64,000 nucleotides of DNA from Celeribacter ethanolicus (GTDB taxonomy: Bacteria > Pseudomonadota > Alphaproteobacteria > Rhodobacterales > Rhodobacteraceae), in assembly GCF_001550095.1 (NCBI RefSeq), contig NZ_LRUC01000008.1, forward strand, positions 62,001 to 126,000, read 5' to 3'. Below, piece after piece: positions 21,235-29,786 of the stretch. The first letter of the stretch is position 1; each line of letters begins with the position of its first letter. A model generated the notes under the pieces. The model was not told the DNA's origin. It did not search any database and saw nothing but the letters and a program-made list of their open reading frames with translations. The translations under genes were made by a program, and so were the position numbers.

Positions 21235-22067
21235 GTCTCGACCCTGAACTCCCGATCGTGCGACAGGGCCGGAATGCGTTTGCGCGCCTTGTCGACTTCG
21301 GCCAGATCAAGCTCGACAAGACCCCAACCCGGCTCGACGCCCCCATCGAAGAGCACTTCGCCCCAAGGCGACACCGCCAGAGAATGCCCGTAGGTGCAGC
21401 GGTTTACATCGACCTTTTCGCGGTGATGTCCGGTCTGCGCCGGCGCCAGAACGAAACATCCGGTTTCGATGGCCCGCGCGCGCAACAGACTATGCCAATG
21501 CGCCTCGCCGGTGATCGCCGTGAAAGCCGCAGGCTGGGTGATGATCTGTGCGCCCGCCTTCGCCAGCGTCCGGTGCAGATGCGGGAAACGCAGGTCGTAA
21601 CAGATGGTCATGCCGATCCTGGCAAAAGGTGTGGTGGCAACCACCGCCTTTTCACCGGGACGATAGCCATCGGATTCGCGGTAACGCTCGGTGTCGCTCA
21701 CATCCACATCGAACATGTGAATTTTATCGTAACGCGCAGCGATCTCTCCCTCCGGCGAGATCAGGAAAGACCGGTTGGCAAAACGCCCGTCCGGGTCATC
21801 TGTTTTCAGGCCTAGAGAGCCGATCAAGAGCCAAATCTGGCGCAAACGGGCAGTTTCACGCAGAGCGGCCAGCGTCGGATCGTCGGCCTCGTGACACAGG
21901 ACCTCTTTCTGATGGGCCCGCGACGAAGACACGCAATTGGTCACCTCCGGCGTCATCACGATTTCGGCCCCCGCATCGGCAGCGGCGTTCACAAAGCCCT
22001 GCGTGATCGGCAGGTTGAAAAGCGGATCGTCGCTCGAATTCAGGGTGATGAGACCGACGCGCAACAT
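21231..22067 (-). CDS. Nit-type carbon-nitrogen hydrolase (probable deaminated glutathione amidase)
   Basis: 278 residues of the nitrilase superfamily. The triad is Glu41 (TPEVTN), Lys115 (RYDKIHMFD) and Cys156 (ICYDLRFP). The YDKIHMFDVDV and CYDLRFPHLHR patterns are those of the NIT1/YbeM branch, which repairs deaminated glutathione. It follows grxC by 3 nt, a glutathione-linked neighbour that supports this reading. Substrate assignment is inferred from family and context. Confidence 0.85.
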   Translation of the reverse strand: MLRVGLITLNSSDDPLFNLPITQGFVNAAADAGAEIVMTPEVTNCVSSSRAHQKEVLCHEADDPTLAALRETARLRQIWLLIGSLGLKTDDPDGRFANRSFLISPEGEIAARYDKIHMFDVDVSDTERYRESDGYRPGEKAVVATTPFARIGMTICYDLRFPHLHRTLAKAGAQIITQPAAFTAITGEAHWHSLLRARAIETGCFVLAPAQTGHHREKVDVNRCTYGHSLAVSPWGEVLFDGGVEPGWGLVELDLAEVDKARKRIPALSHDREFRVET

Positions 22068-22070
22068 GGA

Positions 22071-22328
22071 TCAGCCCGCCAGGAGCGGATCGAGTTTGCC
22101 CGCGCGCTCGAGCGCATGGAGATCGTCACAACCGCCGACATGGGTGTCGCCGATGAAAATCTGCGGCACGGTATAACTGCCGGGCGCACGTTGCATCATT
22201 TCCTGACGCAGTGCGGGATTGGCCATGACGTCGATGTCGGTGTATTCAACGCCCTTGCTGTCGAGAAGACGCTTGGCGGCAATGCAATAAGGGCAGATGG
22301 GCGTTGTGTAGAGCGTGACGGGTTGCAT
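22071..22328 (-). CDS. grxC: Glutaredoxin 3
   Basis: 85 residues, thioredoxin fold. The dithiol active site CPYC is at 12-15, the cis-proline is in YTVPQIFIG, and the glutathione-binding GGCDD follows. It reduces disulfides and mixed glutathione disulfides in the cytosol. The start is the ATG at 22328; longer frames upstream overlap comF. It lies between comF and the Nit-type amidase on the same strand. Confidence 0.95.
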   Translation of the reverse strand: MQPVTLYTTPICPYCIAAKRLLDSKGVEYTDIDVMANPALRQEMMQRAPGSYTVPQIFIGDTHVGGCDDLHALERAGKLDPLLAG

Positions 22329-22366
22329 GAGAGGAAATCCTTTTGTCTTGCGGCGACTATAAGGAT

Positions 22367-23080
22367 TTAGGCCTCCCTGTCCACGCGCGCCAGAACCGCA
22401 ACATGGACCGACGTCGCGCCAGCCTTGCGACAGGCCTGTGCACATTCGCCCAAGGTCGCACCCGTTGTCAGCACATCGTCGATCAGCAACACGGGCCGCC
22501 CCTCGATCCGCCCAGCCTGTGCGCGGTTGATTCGGATGGCGCCAGCCACGGTATCGCGCCGCTGTTCCGCCGTCATGCCATCGAGCTTGCGCGTCGCCGA
22601 CGGGCGCCTCAACAGGTCCGGAATGTAGTTCACCCCATGGAGTTTCGCGACTCTCTGCCCCAAAAGTGCCGATTGATTGTAACGCCGCCGGAGCAGGCGC
22701 AACCAATGCAGCGGCACCGGCGCCACCACCGTCTCCGGCGCGATCAAGGGCGCTGCCGCCTCCGCGAGCCAGGTTCCCATCGGATGCGCCAGATCGGTAC
22801 GGTCGCCATGTTTGAAGCGCAACACCATGGAGCGCGCATTGCCTCCGTAAAGCATGACCGCCCGACCACGGTCCCAGTCCTTCGGTCGGCTGCGGCAATC
22901 GTCACACAGATCGCCCTCCTCGGCATCGCCGACCAGAGGCCGTCCGCAACAATCGCAGGGATGATCCACGATATACGGCGTTTCGGACCAGCATTTCGGG
23001 CACAGACCACGCTCAACCTCGATCATTTCGTCGCAGGTCAGGCATTGCGCCGGATAGATCAGTTTGGCCAGTCTTTGCAT
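22367..23080 (-). CDS. comF: ComF family phosphoribosyltransferase-like protein
   Basis: 237 residues. The N-terminal zinc-ribbon region has paired cysteines (C13/C16, C27/C30, C42-C45, C59/C62). The C-terminal part has the PRPP-binding motif VLLIDDVLTTGAT at 197-209. ComF was named for DNA uptake in competence; in most proteobacteria its role is unproven. It leads the comF-grxC-nit-marR-GNAT run and is divergent from the NDUFAF5-like gene. Confidence 0.88.
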   Translation of the reverse strand: MQRLAKLIYPAQCLTCDEMIEVERGLCPKCWSETPYIVDHPCDCCGRPLVGDAEEGDLCDDCRSRPKDWDRGRAVMLYGGNARSMVLRFKHGDRTDLAHPMGTWLAEAAAPLIAPETVVAPVPLHWLRLLRRRYNQSALLGQRVAKLHGVNYIPDLLRRPSATRKLDGMTAEQRRDTVAGAIRINRAQAGRIEGRPVLLIDDVLTTGATLGECAQACRKAGATSVHVAVLARVDREA

Positions 23081-23134
23081 TTCCCGTCCGACTACCTAGA
23101 TTGACGCCCGCAGACCATCATCAGGACGAACCCC

Positions 23135-23959
23135 ATGTCACAGCCCCCTCTCCTCGTCGATCGGGAACAAATTGCCCGAAACCGGCAACGTGCGATGCGG
23201 ATGGGAGGGGATTTCTTCCTGCATGAGGAGGCCCGTTTCGAAATCGAGGATCGGGTGGATATGGTTAACAAATCGTTTACATCTCCCGCCGTGGTCACGG
23301 GTTTTCCCGAAATGTGGGCAGGATACTTTCCCGAGGCCAAGATCGTCCCCGACGATGACATCCTCGCCCTCGAAGAGGGCGCGCATGATCTGGTGATCCA
23401 CGCCATGAGCCTGCATTGGGCAAACGATCCGGTCGGACAGCTCATCCAATGCAATCGCGCGCTTAAGCCGGACGGGCTCATGATCGCCGCGTTTTTCGGG
23501 GATCAGACCCTCAATGAGCTGCGCGCCTGTCTCGGTCAGGCGGAGACGATGGTCAGCGGCGGGCTGTCACCGCGCGTCCTGCCGATGGGGGAACTGCGCG
23601 ATCTCGGTGCTTTGCTGCAACGTGCCTCCTTCGCCCTTCCGGTCGCGGACAAGACCGTGCGCAAGGTGACCTACCCGTCCCTTTCGCGCATGGTCGAAGA
23701 CCTGCGCGCCATGGGAGAAAGCAATGCTCTGACGGCCCGGCTCAGAATACCGAGCCCGGCCCGACTCTTCGTGACAGCCGAACAACTCTACAAAGATCAC
23801 TTTTCCGAAGACGGGCGACTGATCGCCACGTTCGACATGGTATTTCTCACCGGTTGGGCACCGGATGAGAGCCAGCCGAAACCACTGATGCCCGGCTCCG
23901 CGAGGATGCGTCTGGCCGATGCGCTTCACACCGAAGAATTCAAGCTACCGGAAGGCTGA
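23135..23959 (+). CDS. NDUFAF5-like protein (methyltransferase fold)
   Basis: 274 residues. It matches the family of mitochondrial NDUFAF5, which hydroxylates an arginine in a complex I subunit, and of bacterial BioC-like methyltransferases. The signature MSLHWANDPVGQL, LKPDGLMIAAFFGDQTLNELR, SPRVLPMGELRDLG, MVEDLRAMGESNAL and the late RLIATFDMVFLTGW are present. The usual Gly-rich SAM loop (DxGCGxG) is missing: FTSPAVVTGFPEMW stands in its place. The family call is solid, but SAM use is doubtful. It is 58 nt before hemH. Confidence 0.75.
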   Translation: MSQPPLLVDREQIARNRQRAMRMGGDFFLHEEARFEIEDRVDMVNKSFTSPAVVTGFPEMWAGYFPEAKIVPDDDILALEEGAHDLVIHAMSLHWANDPVGQLIQCNRALKPDGLMIAAFFGDQTLNELRACLGQAETMVSGGLSPRVLPMGELRDLGALLQRASFALPVADKTVRKVTYPSLSRMVEDLRAMGESNALTARLRIPSPARLFVTAEQLYKDHFSEDGRLIATFDMVFLTGWAPDESQPKPLMPGSARMRLADALHTEEFKLPEG

Positions 23960-24017
23960 GCTTGACCCGCCCCCGAACCGACCTAAGCCTAGAACAAACA
24001 AAAATCAGGAAGATCAC

Positions 24018-25103
24018 ATGGGACTCATGAAGCCTTCGCGGCTGAACACCAACGCACCGGACGCCACCTGTCCGCTGCATGCGCCGAAAGACCATCCGAA
24101 AGTGCCCAGGGAAAAGATCGGCGTGTTGCTCGCCAATCTCGGAACCCCGGACGCCACGGATTACTGGTCGATGCGGCGGTATCTGGGTGAGTTCCTGTCC
24201 GACAAGCGGGTGATCGACTACCCTTGGTGGAAATGGCAACCGATTCTGCAAGGCATCGTTCTGACCTTCCGCCCCTCTAAATCCGGGGCGGCCTACAAGT
24301 CGATCTGGAACACCGAGGCGGATGAAAGCCCGTTGATGACGATCACCAAGGAGCAGGTGAGTGCAATCAAGATTGCGCTCGAAGCGGAATATGGCGATCG
24401 GGTCATGGTCGATTTCTGTATGCGTTACGGCAACCCCTCAACCAAATCCAAGGTTGAAGAACTGGTTGCCGAAGGCTGCTCGAAAATCCTGTTTTTCCCG
24501 CTCTACCCGCAATATGCCGGGGCCACGACAGCGACCGCAAATGATCAGTTCTTCCGCGCACTGATGGAAGAAAACTGGCAACCCGCGTCCCGCACCGTGC
24601 CACCCTATTTCGACGATCCCGCCTATATCGACGCCCTCGCGCAATCCGTCGAGCGCGCCTATGCGGCGGCGAAGCGCAAACCGGACATCCTGATCTGTTC
24701 CTATCACGGCCTGCCGGAACGCTACCTGAAAGAGGGCGGCGACCCCTATCATTGCCAATGCCAGAAAACGACTCGGCTTTTGAAAGAGCGTCTGGGCTGG
24801 AACGAAACCCGGATCATGACCACCTTCCAGTCCAAATTTGGCCCCGAAGAGTGGCTTCAGCCCTATACGGTCGAAGAGGTCGCGCGTCAGGCCGGGAAAG
24901 GCAACAAGAGCATTGCTGTCTGCGCCCCGGCCTTTTCCGCCGATTGCATCGAGACGCTCGAAGAGATCAACGAAGAGATCAGGGAAAGCTTTGAGCACGC
25001 AGGCGGTGAGGATTTTCTCTATATCCCCTGTCTCAACGCGGACCCGCTGCACATCAGCGCGCTGGTCGGTCAGGTCAGGAAAAACCTTGCCGGATGGGTG
25101 TAA
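24018..25103 (+). CDS. hemH: Ferrochelatase
   Basis: Inserts Fe2+ into protoporphyrin IX, the last step of heme synthesis. 361 residues. The catalytic histidine is His230 in SYHGLPERY. Family motifs LLANLGTPDA, MRYGNPS, FFPLYPQYAGATTAT, FQSKFGPEEWL and the acidic metal-path segment DCIETLEEI are all present. The start is the ATG at 24018, with CAGGAAG 6-12 nt upstream. It has its own terminator. Another heme gene, hemJ, is at 54.7 kb. Confidence 0.97.
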   Translation: MGLMKPSRLNTNAPDATCPLHAPKDHPKVPREKIGVLLANLGTPDATDYWSMRRYLGEFLSDKRVIDYPWWKWQPILQGIVLTFRPSKSGAAYKSIWNTEADESPLMTITKEQVSAIKIALEAEYGDRVMVDFCMRYGNPSTKSKVEELVAEGCSKILFFPLYPQYAGATTATANDQFFRALMEENWQPASRTVPPYFDDPAYIDALAQSVERAYAAAKRKPDILICSYHGLPERYLKEGGDPYHCQCQKTTRLLKERLGWNETRIMTTFQSKFGPEEWLQPYTVEEVARQAGKGNKSIAVCAPAFSADCIETLEEINEEIRESFEHAGGEDFLYIPCLNADPLHISALVGQVRKNLAGWV

Positions 25104-25132
25104 CCCCTCCGGCCCATCCTCTGGACAAATGA

Positions 25133-25160
25133 AAAGGGCGGTTCAAAAGAACCGCCCTTT
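25133..25160 (+). terminator. Bidirectional terminator between hemH and the small membrane protein gene
   Basis: AAAGGGCGGTTC (25133-25144) and GAACCGCCCTTT (25149-25160) form a perfect 12-bp stem around AAAA. Flanking A and T runs allow use from both sides. Confidence 0.88.
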
Positions 25161-25184
25161 CAATTCTGTTGTGTCTGGCGACGA

Positions 25185-25370
25185 TTAGTCGGCAGCAACA
25201 GCAGCAGCCACCAGAGCCAGGATCAGAAGCGGCACAACGTAGCCACCAGCGGACGAAGAAGAGGTTTCTTCGACAACAACCGGAGCTTCGATGACCGGCT
25301 CAGAGTAGCCGCCAGCAAAAGAAGCGGTGCCAGCCAGAGCGAAAACGGCAGCAACAGCGAGTTTTTTCAT
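25185..25370 (-). CDS. Small secreted or membrane-anchored protein, 61 residues
   Basis: Signal peptide MKKLAVAAVFALAGTASFAGG, a short acidic linker with four serines (VVVEETSSSSAGG), then a C-terminal hydrophobic helix (VVPLLILALVAAAVAAD). The mature protein would thus be a short periplasmic segment with one membrane helix. AAGGAGG lies 9-15 nt before the ATG, and a good sigma70-like promoter precedes it, which suggests high expression. Similar small proteins occur in roseobacters to my memory. Function unknown. Confidence 0.75.
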   Translation of the reverse strand: MKKLAVAAVFALAGTASFAGGYSEPVIEAPVVVEETSSSSAGGYVVPLLILALVAAAVAAD

Positions 25371-25423
25371 AGTCAATCCTCCTTGAACCCCACGACAGAG
25401 GGCAGGTTTGTTTCACACAATCA

Positions 25424-25453
25424 GCTATATGAACCAATCGTGAGCAAAATCAA
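25424..25453 (-). promoter_or_regulatory. Sigma70-like promoter with an overlapping inverted repeat
   Basis: TTGATT (25453 to 25448), 18 nt, then TATAGC (25429 to 25424) on the minus strand, upstream of the 61-residue protein. GAGCAA and TTGCTC (25442-25459) form an inverted repeat over the -35 element, a possible operator. Confidence 0.45.
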
Positions 25454-25493
25454 TTGCTCCTTTGATCCTGCCATATTTTCCGACCTCTTGTCG

Positions 25494-26087
25494 TCAAATT
25501 AGCAACACTTGCGTGCCGACCTTGGCGAGCTGAAACAGCTCCGCGATGTGTTCGTTGTACAAACCTATGCACCCGTTCGAGGACCGACGCCCGATCTTGC
25601 GCGTGTCGTGGGTGCCGTGGATACGGTAATACTGCCAGCTCAGATAAAGCGCATGAGTGCCCAGCGGATTGTTCGGACCGGGACCAACAAAGTCGGGCCA
25701 TTCGGGATTGCGTTGCTTCATCGACGGCGTCGGCGCCCAACTCGGCCCCTCGACCTTGCGGATTACCTCGGTCCGTCCGCGACGGGTCAGATCCTCGCTC
25801 AACGGCACGGAGGTCGGGTAGAGTTTATAGATGCTCTGGTCTTCGCTCCAGAAATGCAGTGCCCGAGAGGTCGTGTCCACAAGGATCGCCCCGTTGCGCA
25901 GATTGCTGAAATAGGGTCGCCAATCCAGCGAGCGAAAGCTCGAAATGTTGCGGCGCACCACGGTCGAGAGATCGTTCTCCATCTCCGTCGTCCCTTCCGA
26001 CTGCGCAAGCGCAGGCGTGCTCAACAGCGCGACACTCCCGGCCACGAAACTGCGCCGGGAAAACTTGAAAACGGGGGCTTTACTCAT
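25494..26087 (-). CDS. L,D-transpeptidase (YkuD domain), Tat-type signal
   Basis: 197 residues. The N-terminus carries a twin-arginine-like signal (FSRRSFVAGSVALL...ALAQS). The YkuD domain spans about 65-195. His157/His160 in RIHGTHD and Cys173 in SSNGCIGLYN make the catalytic site. These periplasmic enzymes form 3-3 crosslinks or attach proteins to peptidoglycan. The start is the ATG at 26087; an upstream frame of 46 codons is rejected because it hides the signal. Divergent from the CAP-domain lipoprotein, and followed by the 61-residue small protein. Confidence 0.88.
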   Translation of the reverse strand: MSKAPVFKFSRRSFVAGSVALLSTPALAQSEGTTEMENDLSTVVRRNISSFRSLDWRPYFSNLRNGAILVDTTSRALHFWSEDQSIYKLYPTSVPLSEDLTRRGRTEVIRKVEGPSWAPTPSMKQRNPEWPDFVGPGPNNPLGTHALYLSWQYYRIHGTHDTRKIGRRSSNGCIGLYNEHIAELFQLAKVGTQVLLI

Positions 26088-26292
26088 GAGACTTCGCCAT
26101 TTCGTGATGTGAGCTTGATCGCCATGCGTTATATGGCGCGTTTGTTGCAGTCGCAAATCAAACAATCGTTCATGGGCGCCCCTCATGGCGAAAAGCCGCG
26201 AACAGGATTTGATCCCGGCCCGCAAAGCGATTAACTCATGCCAATCATCTTGGCCAAAAATCCCGGCCGCTAAAGTTCATGGAGTATCCGGA

Positions 26293-26829
26293 ATGTCGCG
26301 CATCGTCGCCATCCTCATGTTGGCCCTGGTCGGTCTGACCGCTTGTGAAACACCGACCGAACGTCTTGGCCCCGATGGCAAGCCCCTGCCCCGCGTCTAT
26401 CGCGTCCACGCCAAGGACGAAGCGACGATCCAGTATCGCATGCTCGATTCGATCAACGCCCTGCGGTCCGCCGCCGGCGAACGTCCGGTACAGCTCAACG
26501 CCAACCTAAACGCCGCCGCCGCAACCCATTCGCGCGACATGCACGTCCAGAACCGCCCTTGGCATTTCGGCTCCGACGGCTCTTCGCCGCTCGATCGGGT
26601 GACACGCTCGGGCTACAGCGGACTGATGCTGGGCGAGAATATTTCCGAGACCTACGAGACCGAGCTCGAGACTCTTTCAGCTTGGATGGAGCAGCCCGAC
26701 ACGCGTGACGTCATCCTCGACAGCCGCGCCACCGATATCGGCTTTGCCTGGTATCAGGAGGACAGCGGCAAGCTCTGGTGGACCCTGCTGATCGGGGCGC
26801 AGACCGCACAGGCCTACGCCGCCAACTAA
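26293..26829 (+). CDS. CAP (SCP/PR-1) domain lipoprotein
   Basis: 178 residues. A lipoprotein signal ends in LTAC, with Cys18 as the lipidated residue. The CAP domain follows: MLDSINALRSAAGERPVQLNANLNAAAATHSRDM, then NRPWHFGSDGSSPLDRV, LGENISETY, and the closing IGFAWYQEDSGKLWWTLLIG. CAP proteins are secreted or envelope proteins; the bacterial function is unclear. Two L,D-transpeptidase genes flank it, which hints at an envelope role. Confidence 0.85.
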   Translation: MSRIVAILMLALVGLTACETPTERLGPDGKPLPRVYRVHAKDEATIQYRMLDSINALRSAAGERPVQLNANLNAAAATHSRDMHVQNRPWHFGSDGSSPLDRVTRSGYSGLMLGENISETYETELETLSAWMEQPDTRDVILDSRATDIGFAWYQEDSGKLWWTLLIGAQTAQAYAAN

Positions 26830-26846
26830 GGCGTAGCATCCAGATA

Positions 26847-27347
26847 TTACGGGAAAATATCGACTTGGGTGCCGTTCTGCACCATCATGTAGATTTTCTC
26901 GATATGGCGATCCTTGACGGCGATGCACCCCGCAGTCCAGTCCTTGCCCTTGCCACGGTTCTCACCGGCCCGGCCATGGATGAAAATATCACCTCCGGGA
27001 CGCCGCCCCATTGCCTGAGCATAGGCGGCATCTTCGGCGTTCGGATAGGAAATCCCAAGCGACAGGTGATAGGCGGAATTCGGATTGCGGCGGTCGATGA
27101 TATAGCTGCCTTCCGGCGTCTTGCCATCGCCCTCGAATTGCTTCGGACCGACCGGATTGCCACCCAGACCGATCTTGTACTCCTGAACGATCTCATCTCC
27201 ATGCAGGAGATAAAGTCTGCGCCGCTCCTTGTAGATCACCACCCGGGTAATCTCCGGCCCCGAATAGGGCTTCAGTTCGCGTGCAAACGCAGCTTTGGAA
27301 AAGGCCAGCGCAGAGGCTGCCGAGACAAGGAAAACCCGCCGTTTCAT
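26847..27347 (-). CDS. L,D-transpeptidase family protein, YafK/DpaA-like
   Basis: 166 residues from the ATG at 27347; a GTG at 27353 would add two residues. A signal peptide ends near AAFARE. The YkuD-type domain carries GLGGNPVGPKQFEGDGKTPEGSY, His124 in IFIHGRAG, and Cys141 in DWTAGCIAV. The GxKxxEGDGKTPEG segment is that of the YafK group; E. coli YafK (DpaA) detaches lipoprotein from peptidoglycan. Whether this enzyme links or cleaves is not decided by the sequence. Convergent with the CAP gene. Confidence 0.85.
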   Translation of the reverse strand: MKRRVFLVSAASALAFSKAAFARELKPYSGPEITRVVIYKERRRLYLLHGDEIVQEYKIGLGGNPVGPKQFEGDGKTPEGSYIIDRRNPNSAYHLSLGISYPNAEDAAYAQAMGRRPGGDIFIHGRAGENRGKGKDWTAGCIAVKDRHIEKIYMMVQNGTQVDIFP

Positions 27348-27420
27348 GATCACTACCCGATCTTTGTTTTTTCCACTCCATACACCGGATCGGCAAATCC
27401 CGCCAAATCATTTTCGCAGA

Positions 27421-28635
27421 TCAGGCGCGTCGAAAACAGGCGGCAATTTCAACATGGGTCGACCAGCGGAACTGATCCACTGGCACGATCCACTCAAACT
27501 CAAAGCCCGAATCGATAAGCTGTTTGGCATCACGGGCAAAGGTGATTGCGTTACAGGACACGAATCCCACACGCGTCAGATTGCTTTTGGAGATTTCCGC
27601 GCATTGCGCCTGCGCCCCTGCCCGCGGCGGGTCTATCACAGCGGCATCGAATCGGTTGAGTTCATCGCTGCGCGCAGGCTGCCGGAACAGATCCCGCGTC
27701 TCGACAGACATACGTTTCAGCCCCGGTGCCTGGCGCCAGCCTTTCATCAACGCATCGAGCATATCGGAGACACCTTCGACCGCATGCACCTCGGCACTTT
27801 CCGCCAGAGGCAGAGAAAACGTACCGCAACCAGCAAAGAGGTCGATAATTCGCTCCGCATCGCCAACCGCCCGCTGCATCAGCGCCACCAGAGCGGCCTG
27901 CCCTGCGGCGGTCGCCTGCAAAAATGCACCCGGGGGCGGAACGACGAGAGCTTTACCGAAACTCAGGAAGGGCAGCGCCTCCCCAGCAAGATCTTCGCCA
28001 TTCCACGACAAGCGAGACAGACCCAAATCCCGCACGAATTGGCCCAATTCGACCCGCATCCCGAGATCGAGCGGCTTGCCATTCCGAACCGAAATATCCA
28101 GCCCACTGTCGGAGGCGATCACGGTGATGTCCATCTCTCCGCGCCGCGATCCCCCCAGTTCGACCAGCCGTTCCAGATCGGCGTAATGTGCCATGATTTC
28201 AGGCACCATCAGGATGCAATCCGGCACCGGCACCAGACTGTCGGAGGCGCGGGCATGAAGTCCGAGCATCACACCCTTTTTCGTCCGCCTTCCATGAAAC
28301 ACTGCACGTCGTCGACTTTGCGTTGGAGAGGTCAAAATAGGCTCTAACCCGGTGGAAATCCCCTGATGACGCAATGCGGTGGCGACAAAATCGGTTTTCC
28401 ACTGCGCCACGAAATCATCCGAGGCATGTTGCAGGGCACAGCCTCCACAAGCCCTGGCATGTCGGCACGCAGGCTTCACCCGGTCGGGCGACGGCGTGAC
28501 AATACGGACGTCTGCGATCCGCCCCTCGGCAGGCGTACCTTCGACCACCTCCCCCGGCAAAGCGTTCGGCACGAAGAGGCCTTCCGCCGTAATGCCATCG
28601 CCCTTATGGCCCAACCGCTGAATGACGTACTCCAT
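27421..28635 (-). CDS. RlmD/TrmA-family 23S rRNA or tRNA (uracil-5-)-methyltransferase
   Basis: 404 residues. An N-terminal TRAM-like domain is followed by Fe-S cluster cysteines C57, C63, C66 (CRHARACGGC) and a later Cys in VPDCILM. The SAM motif is IIDLFAGCGTFSLPLA, then DPPRAGA, and the catalytic cysteine is Cys361 in FVSCNAITFARD. These enzymes make 5-methyluridine in 23S rRNA or tRNA; the site modified here cannot be told. The ATG at 28635 overlaps the cca stop by one base (TGATG). Confidence 0.88.
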   Translation of the reverse strand: MEYVIQRLGHKGDGITAEGLFVPNALPGEVVEGTPAEGRIADVRIVTPSPDRVKPACRHARACGGCALQHASDDFVAQWKTDFVATALRHQGISTGLEPILTSPTQSRRRAVFHGRRTKKGVMLGLHARASDSLVPVPDCILMVPEIMAHYADLERLVELGGSRRGEMDITVIASDSGLDISVRNGKPLDLGMRVELGQFVRDLGLSRLSWNGEDLAGEALPFLSFGKALVVPPPGAFLQATAAGQAALVALMQRAVGDAERIIDLFAGCGTFSLPLAESAEVHAVEGVSDMLDALMKGWRQAPGLKRMSVETRDLFRQPARSDELNRFDAAVIDPPRAGAQAQCAEISKSNLTRVGFVSCNAITFARDAKQLIDSGFEFEWIVPVDQFRWSTHVEIAACFRRA

Positions 28636-29786
28636 CAGCCTCTCTCCACACCTCGCAACAGCTCTTCTTTCGTGAGACGAAAGCTGCTGTCGATCCAATC
28701 CTGCTCAAGCCGCTTTAAAGCCGCGCCCAACTCTTTCCCGAAAAGAGAGGCCATCAGATCACACGCCGCAATCGGAAACTGCGCCGCCAGGCCTTCGCGT
28801 ATATCTTTTGCAAGCGTCTCCGGCAAAGGCTGTTCCAGAAAGGCCGCGCGCAGGGTCATGGCCCCTATCGCAATCGTTTCACCCTCCCGATAGGCAATTT
28901 CCTGAGCGCTTTGCATTCCGAGAGCGGCTTCTCGCAAGGCCCGATAATACCGGATTTGAGGCTTCGACAGACGCAAAAGCTCCGCCACATCGAAATCCCC
29001 CAGAGCCGCAAGACGCAGGATCGGATCGGGCGCCCGCTCCAGAGAGGTCAGAATGAAAAGCGCCTTGGTCGACGCGCCCGGCAAAAGCGCATTCAACACC
29101 CCGCTCTGATCCATTGCGCCCAGCGCACGATCAGGTGAGGTGGCGGACAAGAGTTTGATCATCTCATGCCCGATCCGTTCCCGAGACAGGCGCGCGAGGC
29201 CATCGATATGCGCAGCACAGGCCGAGAGTCCATCGGGGTCGAGCCCCGCCTCGTCATCCCCATACCAAGCGTGAAACCGAAAAAACCGCAGAATTCGTAA
29301 GTAATCCTCACGAATCCGCTGTACTGGATCGTCAATGAACCGCACCCGTCTCGCCTCAAGATCCGAAAGCCCGCCAAGCGGATCGACGATGCGGCCATCG
29401 GCCTTCGCATAAAGTGCATTCATCGTAAAATCGCGCCGATGTGCATCCTCCTCGAGCGTCTCGGCAAAGGCCACGACGGCACGACGCCCGTCGGTTTCCA
29501 CGTCCTTGCGAAAAGTCGTGATCTCGAAAGGCTCCCCCTCGACAACCACCGTGATCGTCCCGTGATCAATGCCGGTCGGAATCGCCTTGAACCCCGCGGC
29601 TTTGGCCAGTTCCACGGTGCGCTCCGGGCGCACCCGCGTGGCAATGTCGAGATCGCTGACCGGCACACCCAACAGGCTGTTGCGAACACAGCCGCCCACG
29701 AAATAAGCCTCCTCCCCCGCCTCGGAAAACATCGACATGATGCATTGCGCGGGAGAGCTTTCGATCCAGTCCGCCGTAAGTTTCAT
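28635..29786 (-). CDS. cca: CCA-adding tRNA nucleotidyltransferase
   Basis: 383 residues. The nucleotidyltransferase head shows GG at 31-32 and the two metal-binding aspartates in DLDIAT (45-47). Next come RRDFTMNALY, DPLGGLSDL and the neck motif RIREDYLRILRFFRF. It builds or repairs the CCA end of tRNAs. It overlaps the nudL-like gene by 4 nt (ATGA) upstream and the rRNA methyltransferase downstream, an RNA-maturation pair in one operon. Confidence 0.95.
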   Translation of the reverse strand: MKLTADWIESSPAQCIMSMFSEAGEEAYFVGGCVRNSLLGVPVSDLDIATRVRPERTVELAKAAGFKAIPTGIDHGTITVVVEGEPFEITTFRKDVETDGRRAVVAFAETLEEDAHRRDFTMNALYAKADGRIVDPLGGLSDLEARRVRFIDDPVQRIREDYLRILRFFRFHAWYGDDEAGLDPDGLSACAAHIDGLARLSRERIGHEMIKLLSATSPDRALGAMDQSGVLNALLPGASTKALFILTSLERAPDPILRLAALGDFDVAELLRLSKPQIRYYRALREAALGMQSAQEIAYREGETIAIGAMTLRAAFLEQPLPETLAKDIREGLAAQFPIAACDLMASLFGKELGAALKRLEQDWIDSSFRLTKEELLRGVERG

